Origin: Paracoccaceae bacterium
GTDB taxonomy: Bacteria; Pseudomonadota; Alphaproteobacteria; Rhodobacterales; Rhodobacteraceae
Reading direction: 5' to 3'
Length of the DNA: 35,502 nucleotides
Assembly: GCA_024304855.1 (NCBI GenBank)
Contig: JAMWZG010000010.1
Location: 1-35,502 of the forward strand
Shown here: one piece after another, positions 1 to 7,790 of the stretch
How positions within the stretch are numbered: the stretch's first letter is position 1
Layout: every line of letters begins with the position of its first letter
Program-made: the position numbers and the translations under genes
Notes under the pieces: generated by a model
Database searches by the model: none
What the model was told of the DNA's origin: nothing
The model's input: the letters and a program-made list of their open reading frames with translations, nothing else

Positions 1-61
1 CGACGCCCCCGAGGCGGCACCGGCCGAGACGCCGGATACGCCGGCCGTGCCAGCCGACTGA
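1..61 (+). CDS. C-terminal tail of an unidentified protein (partial)
   Basis: An open frame enters from the left edge and ends at TGA 59-61, encoding about 19 residues rich in Ala, Pro, Glu and Asp and ending PAVPAD. Such an Ala/Pro-rich acidic tail is common at the C-termini of Rhodobacteraceae proteins, but it does not identify the family. The gene start and most of the protein lie outside the window, so the call rests only on the open frame and its composition. Confidence 0.4.
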   Translation, partial: DAPEAAPAETPDTPAVPAD

Positions 62-89
62 CAGCCCCTGTGCTGCGGCGGCATTGCTT

Positions 90-112
90 GGATATTTGAG
101 GCAAGAAGAAGC
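90..112 (+). repeat. Dispersed 23-bp extragenic repeat, copy 1
   Basis: GGATATTTG, two variable bases, then GCAAGAAGAAGC. The same element occurs at 27157-27179 with 21 of 23 bases identical. Both copies lie 25-30 bp after the stop codon of a plus-strand gene. I recall similar sequences scattered between genes of Rhodobacteraceae; their role is unknown to me. Confidence 0.6.
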
Positions 113-130
113 AGGGCGGCGCGCGCCCTG
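112..130. terminator. GC-rich hairpin between convergent genes
   Basis: CAGGGCG (112-118) pairs with CGCCCTG (124-130) around a 5-base loop. It sits just beyond the photolyase stop codon and downstream of the plus-strand gene ending at 61. There is no T-tract on either side, so it may be a transcript 3'-end structure rather than a true intrinsic terminator. Confidence 0.35.
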
Positions 131-1657
131 TCAGACGGGCTTGCCCGCCTGCATCCGGGCGAGGAAGTCATCCGCCTCGGCCAGAACGGTGGCGCGGCGA
201 TCCTCGGTCATGCGGTCCCAGGTCGCATACATCTGCCCCATGCGCGGATTGCTCGCGAAGCGGTCGCGATGCCGGATCAGGAAATGCCAGTAAAGCAGGT
301 TGAAGGGGCAGGCCTTGGGGCCGGTCTTGTCCTTGACCCGGTAGGCGCAGGTGCCGCAGTAATCCGACATCCTGTCGATGTAATTGCCCGATGAGACATA
401 GGGTTTCGAGGCGATGATGCCACCATCGGCAAAGAGGCTCATCCCCACCACATTCGGCGCCTCGACCCATTCATAGGCATCGGCATAGACGGCCAGATAC
501 CAGTCCTGCACCTGCGCCGGGTCGATCCCGGCCAGCAGGGCGAAATTGCCCGTGACCATCAGGCGCTGGATATGGTGGGCATAGGCGTTCTCGGCCGTCT
601 GCGCGACTGTGCGTTCCATGCAGCGCATATCGGTGGGCGCGCCCCAGAACAGGTCCGGCAGCGCGTTGTTATGGCCCAGCGCGTTGCGGCGCATGTAATC
701 GGGGCCCTCGCGATACCAGATGCCGCGCACATATTCGCGCCAGCCGATGATCTGGCGAATGAAGCCTTCGGTCGCGTTGAGGGGGGCGTGGCCCGCTTTC
801 CAGGCCGCCTCGACCTTTTGGCACACCTCAAGCGGATCAAGCAGACCTGCGTTCAGGTAGAGCCCGATCAGCGCGTGATACATGAAGGGCTGATCGGCCA
901 GCATCGCATCCTGATAATCCCCGAACCCCGGCAGGCCGCCCGCGATCCAGTGATCGAGATGGGCCAGCGCCTGCGCGCGGTCGGTGCCGAACCAGAAGGG
1001 ACGCAACTGGCCGAAATGGTTGGAAAAGCGCGCCTCGACCAGATCCAGCACCTCGGCGGTCACGGCATCGGGTTCAAAGCGCAATGGCCCGGAAAAGGTC
1101 ACGGCATCGGGGGCGGGTTTGCGGTTGTCGTGGTCATAGTTCCACTGACCGCCGGCGGGGTGATCCCCCTCCATCAGCAGGCCGGTCTTGCGGCGCATCT
1201 CACGGTAGAAATACTCCATCCTGAGCTGCTTGCGCCCCTTGGCCCAGTCCTCAAACTCGGCCGGGGTGGCGATGAAACGGTCGTCGCGCAGCAGGTGCAG
1301 TTTCAGCGGCATCTCTTCCATGGCCGCGCGCAGGCGCCAGTCTCCGGGTTCGGTCGCGATCACGCCTGTGGCCTTGTGGTCGGCCGCGCGGCGGATCAAC
1401 TCTCCGGGGATGGTGTTGGTGTTTTCGGGATCGCCAAGCCGGGTATAGGCGACGCGCCAGCCCTGCCCCTCCAGCCGGGTCGCGAATTTGCGCATGGCGG
1501 CGAAAAGGAAGGCGATCTTTTTGGGGTGATGGGGGACATGCCCCGCCTCCTCGGCCACCTCGGCCATCACGACGATGTCGCGGGCGGGATCAGCCGCTTT
1601 CAGCGCGGCGATACCCTCCGAGAGTTGATCCGCCAGAACCAGAACCAGCCGCGTCAC
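131..1657 (-). CDS. phrB: 4Fe-4S bacterial cryptochrome/photolyase (FeS-BCP family)
   Basis: A 508-residue photolyase-related protein, expected to repair UV-induced (6-4) photoproducts with light, or to act as a photoreceptor as CryB does in Rhodobacter. Four cysteines are visible at residues 346, 434, 437 and 450. Their spacing (88, 3 and 13) equals, from memory, that of the 4Fe-4S ligands of Agrobacterium PhrB (350, 438, 441, 454). The second to fourth lie in DYCGTCAYR and KACPFN. The N-terminus (VLVLADQLSE) is typical of the family. The start is GTG at 1657, overlapping the stop of the upstream SDR gene as GTGA, so the two are probably translationally coupled. Length is normal for the family. 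Whether it is mainly repair enzyme or photoreceptor cannot be told from sequence; the symbol is by family. Confidence 0.9.
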   Translation of the reverse strand: MTRLVLVLADQLSEGIAALKAADPARDIVVMAEVAEEAGHVPHHPKKIAFLFAAMRKFATRLEGQGWRVAYTRLGDPENTNTIPGELIRRAADHKATGVIATEPGDWRLRAAMEEMPLKLHLLRDDRFIATPAEFEDWAKGRKQLRMEYFYREMRRKTGLLMEGDHPAGGQWNYDHDNRKPAPDAVTFSGPLRFEPDAVTAEVLDLVEARFSNHFGQLRPFWFGTDRAQALAHLDHWIAGGLPGFGDYQDAMLADQPFMYHALIGLYLNAGLLDPLEVCQKVEAAWKAGHAPLNATEGFIRQIIGWREYVRGIWYREGPDYMRRNALGHNNALPDLFWGAPTDMRCMERTVAQTAENAYAHHIQRLMVTGNFALLAGIDPAQVQDWYLAVYADAYEWVEAPNVVGMSLFADGGIIASKPYVSSGNYIDRMSDYCGTCAYRVKDKTGPKACPFNLLYWHFLIRHRDRFASNPRMGQMYATWDRMTEDRRATVLAEADDFLARMQAGKPV

Positions 1658-2319
1658 CAGGCCACCCGCTTGCCCTGCCAGTCGAAGAAACCGCCTGTGT
1701 CGGCGGGGGTCAGCCCCTCGATCACACCCAGCAGGTGACTGGCCGCCTGCTCGGGCGGGACGCGGTCATGGCTGGCGGCATAATCGGCAGTAAAGCGCGT
1801 GGCGACGGTGCCCGGATGCAGCGCCACGCAGAGCGCGTGGCGGTGACTGCGGGCCAATTCGATGGCGCCCGTGTGGATCATCTGGTTCAACGCGGCTTTC
1901 GCGGTGCGATAACTATACCAGCCGCCCAAGGCGTTGTCCCCGATCGAGCCGACGCGGGCGGAAAGGGCCGCGAAGACGGCACGGCGATCACGCGGCAAGA
2001 GGCGCAGGCTGTGTTTCAGCACAAGCGACGGCCCGATGCAGTTGAGCGCGAATTGGTCGGCCATGGCGCGGGCCGTCACCTTGCGGATGGTCTTTTCCGG
2101 CGCGGCCCCGCCGATGACCAGCGCGCCGGTGGCGACAAGGATCAGGTCGAAACCGGGGGCGAGCGCGCCCAAGACAGCGGCGACGCTGTCCTCATCCGTG
2201 ACATCCAGCCCGTCGTCGCGCCGCGACAGCGCCGTCACCGCACAGCCCTGCGCCTGCAACACCGTTGCAACGGCTGCGCCGATGCCGCCGGACGCCCCTA
2301 TGATCAAAGCCTTTTCCAT
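1654..2319 (-). CDS. SDR-family NAD(P)-dependent oxidoreductase (C-factor-like)
   Basis: A 221-residue short-chain dehydrogenase. The Rossmann nucleotide-binding motif IIGASGGIGAAVA lies directly after the N-terminus, and the catalytic pair YSYRTAKAAL (Tyr-x-x-x-Lys) lies in the second half. I place the start at ATG 2319 because it puts the glycine motif at the usual position near residue 8; an in-frame start at 2415 would add 32 residues unlike the family and run through the leuA leader region. The substrate is unknown. It resembles the small C-factor/CsgA-like dehydrogenases often found beside photolyase genes in alphaproteobacteria. Its stop overlaps the GTG of the FeS photolyase gene, so the two form a small operon, divergent from leuA. 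Confidence 0.85.
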   Translation of the reverse strand: MEKALIIGASGGIGAAVATVLQAQGCAVTALSRRDDGLDVTDEDSVAAVLGALAPGFDLILVATGALVIGGAAPEKTIRKVTARAMADQFALNCIGPSLVLKHSLRLLPRDRRAVFAALSARVGSIGDNALGGWYSYRTAKAALNQMIHTGAIELARSHRHALCVALHPGTVATRFTADYAASHDRVPPEQAASHLLGVIEGLTPADTGGFFDWQGKRVAW

Positions 2320-2377
2320 GGCGCTGGACCTAGTTGCGGGGTCGCGCGCTTCAATGTGCGTGATGCGAATTTCGGGC

Positions 2378-2405
2378 TTTTCATTTACCTGATCCCGCGT
2401 ATAAC
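2378..2405 (+). promoter_or_regulatory. Candidate promoter of the leuA leader
   Basis: TTTTCA (2378-2383) and TATAAC (2400-2405) are separated by 16 bp and match 4/6 and 5/6 of the housekeeping consensus. The predicted transcript start (about 2411-2413) falls immediately before the ATG of the leader peptide at 2414, implying a leaderless or nearly leaderless mRNA. Confidence 0.5.
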
Positions 2406-2413
2406 CTGAGGTC

Positions 2414-2503
2414 ATGACGATTTTGGCACATAAGGCGACCCCGGCCCGCGCAATCTGCGCGACCCTCGCTGCTGCCCTTCTGCTGTCGCTAAGCCGCCTC
2501 TGA
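2414..2503 (+). CDS. leuL: Leucine-rich leader peptide of leuA
   Basis: A 29-codon frame upstream of leuA, rich in leucine near its end: residues 22-29 are LLLSLSRL. The Leu codons include CTT, CTG, CTG, then CTA, a codon expected to be rare in so GC-rich a genome. It ends at TGA 2501-2503, inside the 5' arm of a perfect 10-bp stem, and 80 bp before the leuA start. Such peptides sense charged tRNA-Leu: a ribosome stalled on the Leu codons changes the folding of the downstream RNA. There is no well-spaced ribosome-binding site (GAGG lies 2 bases before ATG), but the predicted transcript starts at the ATG itself, as for the leaderless trpL of Sinorhizobium. It is too short for gene finders. The identification rests on position, Leu codons and RNA structure. 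Confidence 0.6.
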   Translation: MTILAHKATPARAICATLAAALLLSLSRL

Positions 2504-2533
2504 GCGTGCCGGCCCGGCGCGACCGCTCAGAGG
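2497..2533 (+). promoter_or_regulatory. Attenuator-like hairpin in the leuA leader
   Basis: CCTCTGAGCG (2497-2506) is the exact reverse complement of CGCTCAGAGG (2524-2533), with a 17-base GC-rich loop. The leader-peptide stop codon (2501-2503) sits in the 5' arm, so a ribosome finishing the peptide would block this stem and one stalled on the upstream Leu codons would allow it. I see no T-tract downstream, so the switch may act on translation or Rho access rather than through a classical intrinsic terminator. CAGCAG (2559-2564) could also pair with the tandem CTGCTG Leu codons (2480-2485). Confidence 0.55.
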
Positions 2534-2583
2534 ATGTGCACCCCGCGCCAAGCCCCATCAGCAGATATGAAAAGAGACCTGAC

Positions 2584-4158
2584 ATGACCGATACAACCGA
2601 CCAAGACCGCGTCTTGATCTTTGACACGACCTTGCGCGACGGCGAACAGAGCCCCGGCGCCACCATGACCCATGCCGAGAAGCTGGAGATTGCCGAGCTT
2701 CTGGACGATATGGGCGTGGACATCATCGAGGCCGGGTTCCCCATCGCCTCGGAAGGGGATTTCCGCGCGGTCAAGGAAATCGCCGAGCGGTCGAAGGAGG
2801 CGGTGATCTGCGGATTGGCGCGCGCCAACCTGGCCGATATCGACCGCTGCTGGGAGGCCGTGCGTCATTCCAAGCGCCCGCGGATTCATACCTTCATCGG
2901 CACCTCGCCGCTGCACCGGGCCATTCCGAACCTCACCCAGGACGAGATGGCCGAAAAGATCCACCAGACCGTCAGCCATGCGCGCAACCTGTGCGACAAT
3001 GTGCAATGGTCGCCGATGGATGCGACGCGGACGGAACATGACTATCTGTGCCGCGTGATCGAGATTGCGATCAAGGCGGGGGCGACCACGATCAATATCC
3101 CCGATACCGTGGGCTATACCGCCCCGCGTGAGAGTGCCGATCTGATCCGCATGATCAAAGAGCGTGTGCCGGGGGCGGATACGGTCATCTTCGCCACACA
3201 TTGCCACAACGATCTGGGCATGGCCACGGCGAACGCCTTGGCGGCGGTCGAAGCAGGCGCGCGCCAGATCGAATGCACGATCAACGGTCTGGGCGAGCGC
3301 GCGGGCAATACCGCCCTCGAAGAGGTGGTGATGGCGTTGAAGGTGCGCAATGACATCATGCCCTACCGCACGCGGGTGGATACGACCAAGATCATGAACA
3401 TCTCGCGCCGCGTGGCCACGGTGTCGGGATTTGCCGTGCAGTTCAACAAGGCCATCGTGGGCAAGAACGCCTTTGCCCATGAATCGGGCATCCATCAGGA
3501 CGGGATGCTGAAGAACGCCGAGACCTTCGAGATCATGCGCCCCGAAGACATTGGCCTGACCGCGTCGAACCTTGTCATGGGCAAGCATTCGGGCCGCGCC
3601 GCCTTGCGCGACAAGCTGCGCCAGTTGGGGCATGATGTGGGGGATAACCAGCTTAAGGACATCTTCGTGCGGTTCAAGGAATTGGCCGACCGCAAGAAAG
3701 AGGTCTATGACGAAGACATCGTGGCGCTGGTCTCGGCCACGGCGGATGCGGGCAATGACCGGCTCCAGATCGTCTCGCTCAAAGTGCTGTGCGGCACGGG
3801 TGGTCCGGCCGAGGCCACGCTGGAGATGGAGATCGACGGCAAGGAGATGATCGCCACCGAACAGGGTGACGGCCCCGTGGATGCCACCTTCAAGGCGGTG
3901 CGCGCGCTGCATCCCAACAAGGCGCGGCTGCAACTCTATCAAGTGAATGCCGTGACCGAGGGCACCGATGCACAGGCCACTGTCAGTGTGCGGCTGGAAG
4001 AGGATGGCATGATCGCCACGGGCCAGTCCGCGGATACCGATACGGTCGTCGCCTCGGCCCGCGCCTATGTCAATGCGCTGAACCGTCTGCTGGTCCGGCG
4101 CGAGAAGACCGGCCCCGGTGCCGACCGTCGCGAGATCAACTACAAGGATGTAAGCTGA
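2584..4158 (+). CDS. leuA: 2-isopropylmalate synthase
   Basis: Condenses acetyl-CoA with 2-ketoisovalerate to 2-isopropylmalate, the first committed step of leucine synthesis. The 524-residue protein matches the usual length (about 520). The N-terminal TIM barrel opens with [12 protein letters not shown] at residues 14-25, carrying the catalytic Arg and metal-binding Asp; HCHNDLGMA supplies the metal-binding histidines; [10 protein letters not shown] is the second family signature. The C-terminal third (from about residue 390) is the leucine-binding regulatory domain. The start at ATG 2584 places the barrel motif where the family has it; an in-frame GTG at 2506 would lie inside the leader hairpin. 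Expression is probably controlled by the Leu-rich leader upstream. A strong terminator follows. Confidence 0.96.
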   Translation: MTDTTDQDRVLIFDTTLRDGEQSPGATMTHAEKLEIAELLDDMGVDIIEAGFPIASEGDFRAVKEIAERSKEAVICGLARANLADIDRCWEAVRHSKRPRIHTFIGTSPLHRAIPNLTQDEMAEKIHQTVSHARNLCDNVQWSPMDATRTEHDYLCRVIEIAIKAGATTINIPDTVGYTAPRESADLIRMIKERVPGADTVIFATHCHNDLGMATANALAAVEAGARQIECTINGLGERAGNTALEEVVMALKVRNDIMPYRTRVDTTKIMNISRRVATVSGFAVQFNKAIVGKNAFAHESGIHQDGMLKNAETFEIMRPEDIGLTASNLVMGKHSGRAALRDKLRQLGHDVGDNQLKDIFVRFKELADRKKEVYDEDIVALVSATADAGNDRLQIVSLKVLCGTGGPAEATLEMEIDGKEMIATEQGDGPVDATFKAVRALHPNKARLQLYQVNAVTEGTDAQATVSVRLEEDGMIATGQSADTDTVVASARAYVNALNRLLVRREKTGPGADRREINYKDVS

Positions 4159-4184
4159 CCCAGCCCGGCCGGCCTGAAAGCCAG

Positions 4185-4217
4185 ACCCGCCGCCTGATCC
4201 GCGGCGGGTTTCTTTTT
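4185..4217 (+). terminator. Intrinsic terminator of leuA
   Basis: CCCGCCGC (4186-4193) pairs with GCGGCGGG (4201-4208) around a 7-base loop, followed by TTTCTTTTT (4209-4217). A flanking A-T pair extends the stem to 9 bp. Confidence 0.9.
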
Positions 4218-4290
4218 GCCTGAAATGTCCTCGGGGGGGGGCGTCGAACACAGTTCGACGTGGGGGGCAGACAGCCCCCCCTGCCCGGCT

Positions 4291-5076
4291 TCAGCGGCGC
4301 GGGAAAACCTCGGTCAGGCGCTGCGCGCCTTCCTCGGTTCCATAGGGCGCGTTCACGATGAAAAGGCCCGATCCCACCATGCGATGTCCGGGGCGCACGG
4401 GGGGAAAGCGCACCTCGTGGCGCAGGGCACCCGGCAGGTTTTGTGCCTTGAGTGCCGCCAGCATCGGGGCGTGGGCCCCGCTTGTCAGGATCGGATACCA
4501 CAGGCAGATGATGCCGACGTTCCATTTGCGGTGCAGCTTGGCGATCTGGGCGGGGATCGTTTCGTAATCGGTTTTCACCTCATAGCTGGGGTCGATCAGC
4601 ATCAGGCCGCGGCGCGGTTCCGGCGGGCAGATGGCCTGCGCCATGGCGAAGCCGTCCTGCTTGTAGACCCGCGCGCCATAGGCCGACATCGCGAAATCAA
4701 GGGCGGCATGTTCCTGCGGATGCAGTTCGGCCAGATGGATATGGTCGGACGGGCGCAGGATCGTGGCTGCCAGCAGGGGCGATCCGGCATAGGCCTGCGG
4801 GCCGTGGGATGCGCGCACCTGCGCCAGCGCGGCCAGATAGGGGTGATCCGCCGCCATGCCGCCCCGGCGCAGGATTGCCTCGATCCCCGCCGCAGCCTCG
4901 CCGGTTTTGACCGCTTCGGGCGCGTCCAGCATGTAGAGCCCGCGCCCGGCATGGGTTTCCAGATAGCTGAGCGGTTTGTCCTTGGCGGTCAGATAGGAAA
5001 GCATCGCGCAAAGCAGCGCGTGCTTGTGGACATCCGCCGGATTGCCCGCGTGATAGATGTGTTGATAGGACAGCAT
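4291..5076 (-). CDS. rlmJ: 23S rRNA (adenine(2030)-N(6))-methyltransferase RlmJ
   Basis: Methylates A2030 (E. coli numbering) of 23S rRNA using S-adenosylmethionine. The N-terminus MLSYQHIYHAGNPADVHKH matches the family, whose E. coli member begins with MLSYRHSFHAGN. YLETHAGRG is the SAM-binding segment, and LMLIDPSYE is the N6-adenine methyltransferase catalytic motif. The 261-residue length is slightly below the E. coli enzyme (280). I chose ATG 5076 by the family N-terminus; an in-frame ATG at 5094 would add six residues. It stands alone on the minus strand, divergent from mreB. Confidence 0.93.
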   Translation of the reverse strand: MLSYQHIYHAGNPADVHKHALLCAMLSYLTAKDKPLSYLETHAGRGLYMLDAPEAVKTGEAAAGIEAILRRGGMAADHPYLAALAQVRASHGPQAYAGSPLLAATILRPSDHIHLAELHPQEHAALDFAMSAYGARVYKQDGFAMAQAICPPEPRRGLMLIDPSYEVKTDYETIPAQIAKLHRKWNVGIICLWYPILTSGAHAPMLAALKAQNLPGALRHEVRFPPVRPGHRMVGSGLFIVNAPYGTEEGAQRLTEVFPRR

Positions 5077-5120
5077 CGCCTGTCCATAGCCCATCGCCCC
5101 ATCCGGCGGAAGTGTGCTGA

Positions 5121-6281
<1,161 letters not shown>

Positions 6282-6325
6282 TCACCCCATCCTCTGAGAG
6301 GCTCTGACAAGGACGGGACAAGACC

Positions 6326-7258
6326 TTGGCAAAGGACAGATCACAGGCCGATGATTTTCTGGCCCCGCTCAAGCGTTTGCTTGTCGGGGTGCTTGTCCTG
6401 TGCCTTGTCGGTCTGTTTCTGGTCTGGCGGATCGACAGCCCGCGGGTCGAACGGTTCCGCGCCGCTGTCGTGGACCGGGTGGTGCCCAGTTTCGATTGGG
6501 CCATGGCGCCGGTGACGGCAACGGTCAACATGGTGCGCGATTTCCAGAGCTATCAGCGGATTGTCCAGCAGAATCAGGATTTGCGCAACGAGTTGCAGAA
6601 AATGAAGGCCTGGAAAGAGGCGGCCCTTCAACTGGAGCAGGAGAATGCCCGGCTTCTGGATCTGAACAAGGTCCGGCTTGATCCCCGGCTGACCTTTGTG
6701 ACGGGTGTGGTTCTGGCCGATAGCGGCTCGCCCTTCCGGCAGTCGGTGCTGTTGAATGTGGGCGCGCGCGATGGGATCGTGGATGGATGGGCCACGATGG
6801 ACGGTATCGGTCTTGTGGGCCGGATTTCGGGCGTGGGGCGGGATACGTCGCGGGTGATCCTGCTGACCGATCCGGCCAGCCGCATTCCGGCGACGATCCA
6901 GCCTTCGGGGCAGACGGCCATCGTTCAGGGTGACAATACGCCCGCGCCGCCGATTTCGTTCCTAGAGGATGCGGATCTGGTGCGTCCGGGCGACAGGGTC
7001 GTGTCATCCGGTGATGGCGGCGTCTTTCCCGCCGGTCTGTTGATTGGGCAGGTTGCGGCCGATCCGGGCGGGCGCCTGCGTGTCGTTCTGGCCGCCGATT
7101 ACGAACGGCTGGAGTTCCTGCGTGTGCTGCGCAACCCCGGCACCGAGGTGATCCGTGACCCCGGCGCGCTGGTGGCTCCGGTTCAGCCGCGCGCGACCCC
7201 CGCCCCGCTGCCCGCCGCCGAAGACATCCTGTCGGGAACGGAGGATGGCAATGGCTGA
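6326..7258 (+). CDS. mreC: Rod shape-determining protein MreC
   Basis: Periplasmic scaffold of the elongasome, linking MreB, MreD, PBP2 and RodA. The 310-residue protein has a short cytoplasmic N-terminus, one membrane segment at about residues 19-35 (VGVLVLCLVGLFLVW), a coiled coil at about 70-110 (QNQDLRNELQKM, LEQENARLLDL), then the beta-rich MreC domain with VLLNVGARDGIVDG and GLVGRISGVG. A Pro-rich tail follows. The start is TTG 6326, with AAGGA about 12 bases upstream; no in-frame ATG lies before the membrane segment. The C-terminus overlaps mreD by 8 bases. Confidence 0.94.
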   Translation: MAKDRSQADDFLAPLKRLLVGVLVLCLVGLFLVWRIDSPRVERFRAAVVDRVVPSFDWAMAPVTATVNMVRDFQSYQRIVQQNQDLRNELQKMKAWKEAALQLEQENARLLDLNKVRLDPRLTFVTGVVLADSGSPFRQSVLLNVGARDGIVDGWATMDGIGLVGRISGVGRDTSRVILLTDPASRIPATIQPSGQTAIVQGDNTPAPPISFLEDADLVRPGDRVVSSGDGGVFPAGLLIGQVAADPGGRLRVVLAADYERLEFLRVLRNPGTEVIRDPGALVAPVQPRATPAPLPAAEDILSGTEDGNG

Positions 7259-7790
7259 GGGAAGCGCGCCGCGTGTCTGGGCGATGCGGATGCTGTATCT
7301 GGGGCTGGCGCTGGCGGTGATCTTTGCCAATCTGATCCCGCTGGATTTCCAGCCGCAGGTCTGGACCGGGCCGGATCTTCTGGTGGCGCTGACCTTTGCC
7401 TGGGCGCTGCGGCGGCCCGAGTTCGTGCCGGCCCTTTCCGTCGCCGTCATTGTCCTTCTGGCGGATCTGCTGCTGCTGCGCCCGCCCGGGCTTTGGGCGG
7501 CCTTGATGGTCATGGGCACGCAGGCGTTGAAGAACCGCGCGCGCAATCTGCGCGATCAGCCGTTCATGATGGAATGGCTGGCGGTGGCGGGGATATTCCT
7601 GGTCATCACGCTGGGGAACCGGCTGGTTCTGGCGGTGCTGATGGTGCCGCAAGCGCCCCTTGGACTGACCGTGATCCATGTGGTGATGACCTTGATCTGC
7701 TATCCTGTGGTTGTCATGATCTCGCAACTGGTCTTTGGGGTGCGCAAATCGGCGCCCGGTGATCTGGACAGGTTGGGACAACGGATATGA
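7251..7790 (+). CDS. mreD: Rod shape-determining protein MreD
   Basis: Small integral membrane protein of the elongasome. The 179 residues contain about five hydrophobic segments, for example MLYLGLALAVIFANLIPLDF and VAVIVLLADLLLL, as expected for MreD. GGAGG at 7240-7244 lies 6 bases before ATG 7251, which decides the start over the closely spaced ATG at 7245. It overlaps mreC by 8 bases and mrdA by an ATGA junction, indicating translational coupling. Sequence conservation in MreD is low, so the call leans on context and topology. Confidence 0.9.
   Translation: MAEGSAPRVWAMRMLYLGLALAVIFANLIPLDFQPQVWTGPDLLVALTFAWALRRPEFVPALSVAVIVLLADLLLLRPPGLWAALMVMGTQALKNRARNLRDQPFMMEWLAVAGIFLVITLGNRLVLAVLMVPQAPLGLTVIHVVMTLICYPVVVMISQLVFGVRKSAPGDLDRLGQRI

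Noticed and set aside
572..1738. 388-codon plus-strand frame opposite the photolyase
   Set aside because: The minus-strand protein has all FeS photolyase features; the plus-strand translation resembles nothing.
2389..2394. TGATCC on the plus strand upstream of leuA, as an RpoE-type promoter
   Set aside because: It lies between the elements of a better housekeeping promoter, and no matching -10 follows at suitable distance.
2527..4251. 574-codon open frame on the minus strand opposite leuA
   Set aside because: Composition is that of an antisense shadow and it covers the leuA leader and terminator. leuA itself is unmistakable.
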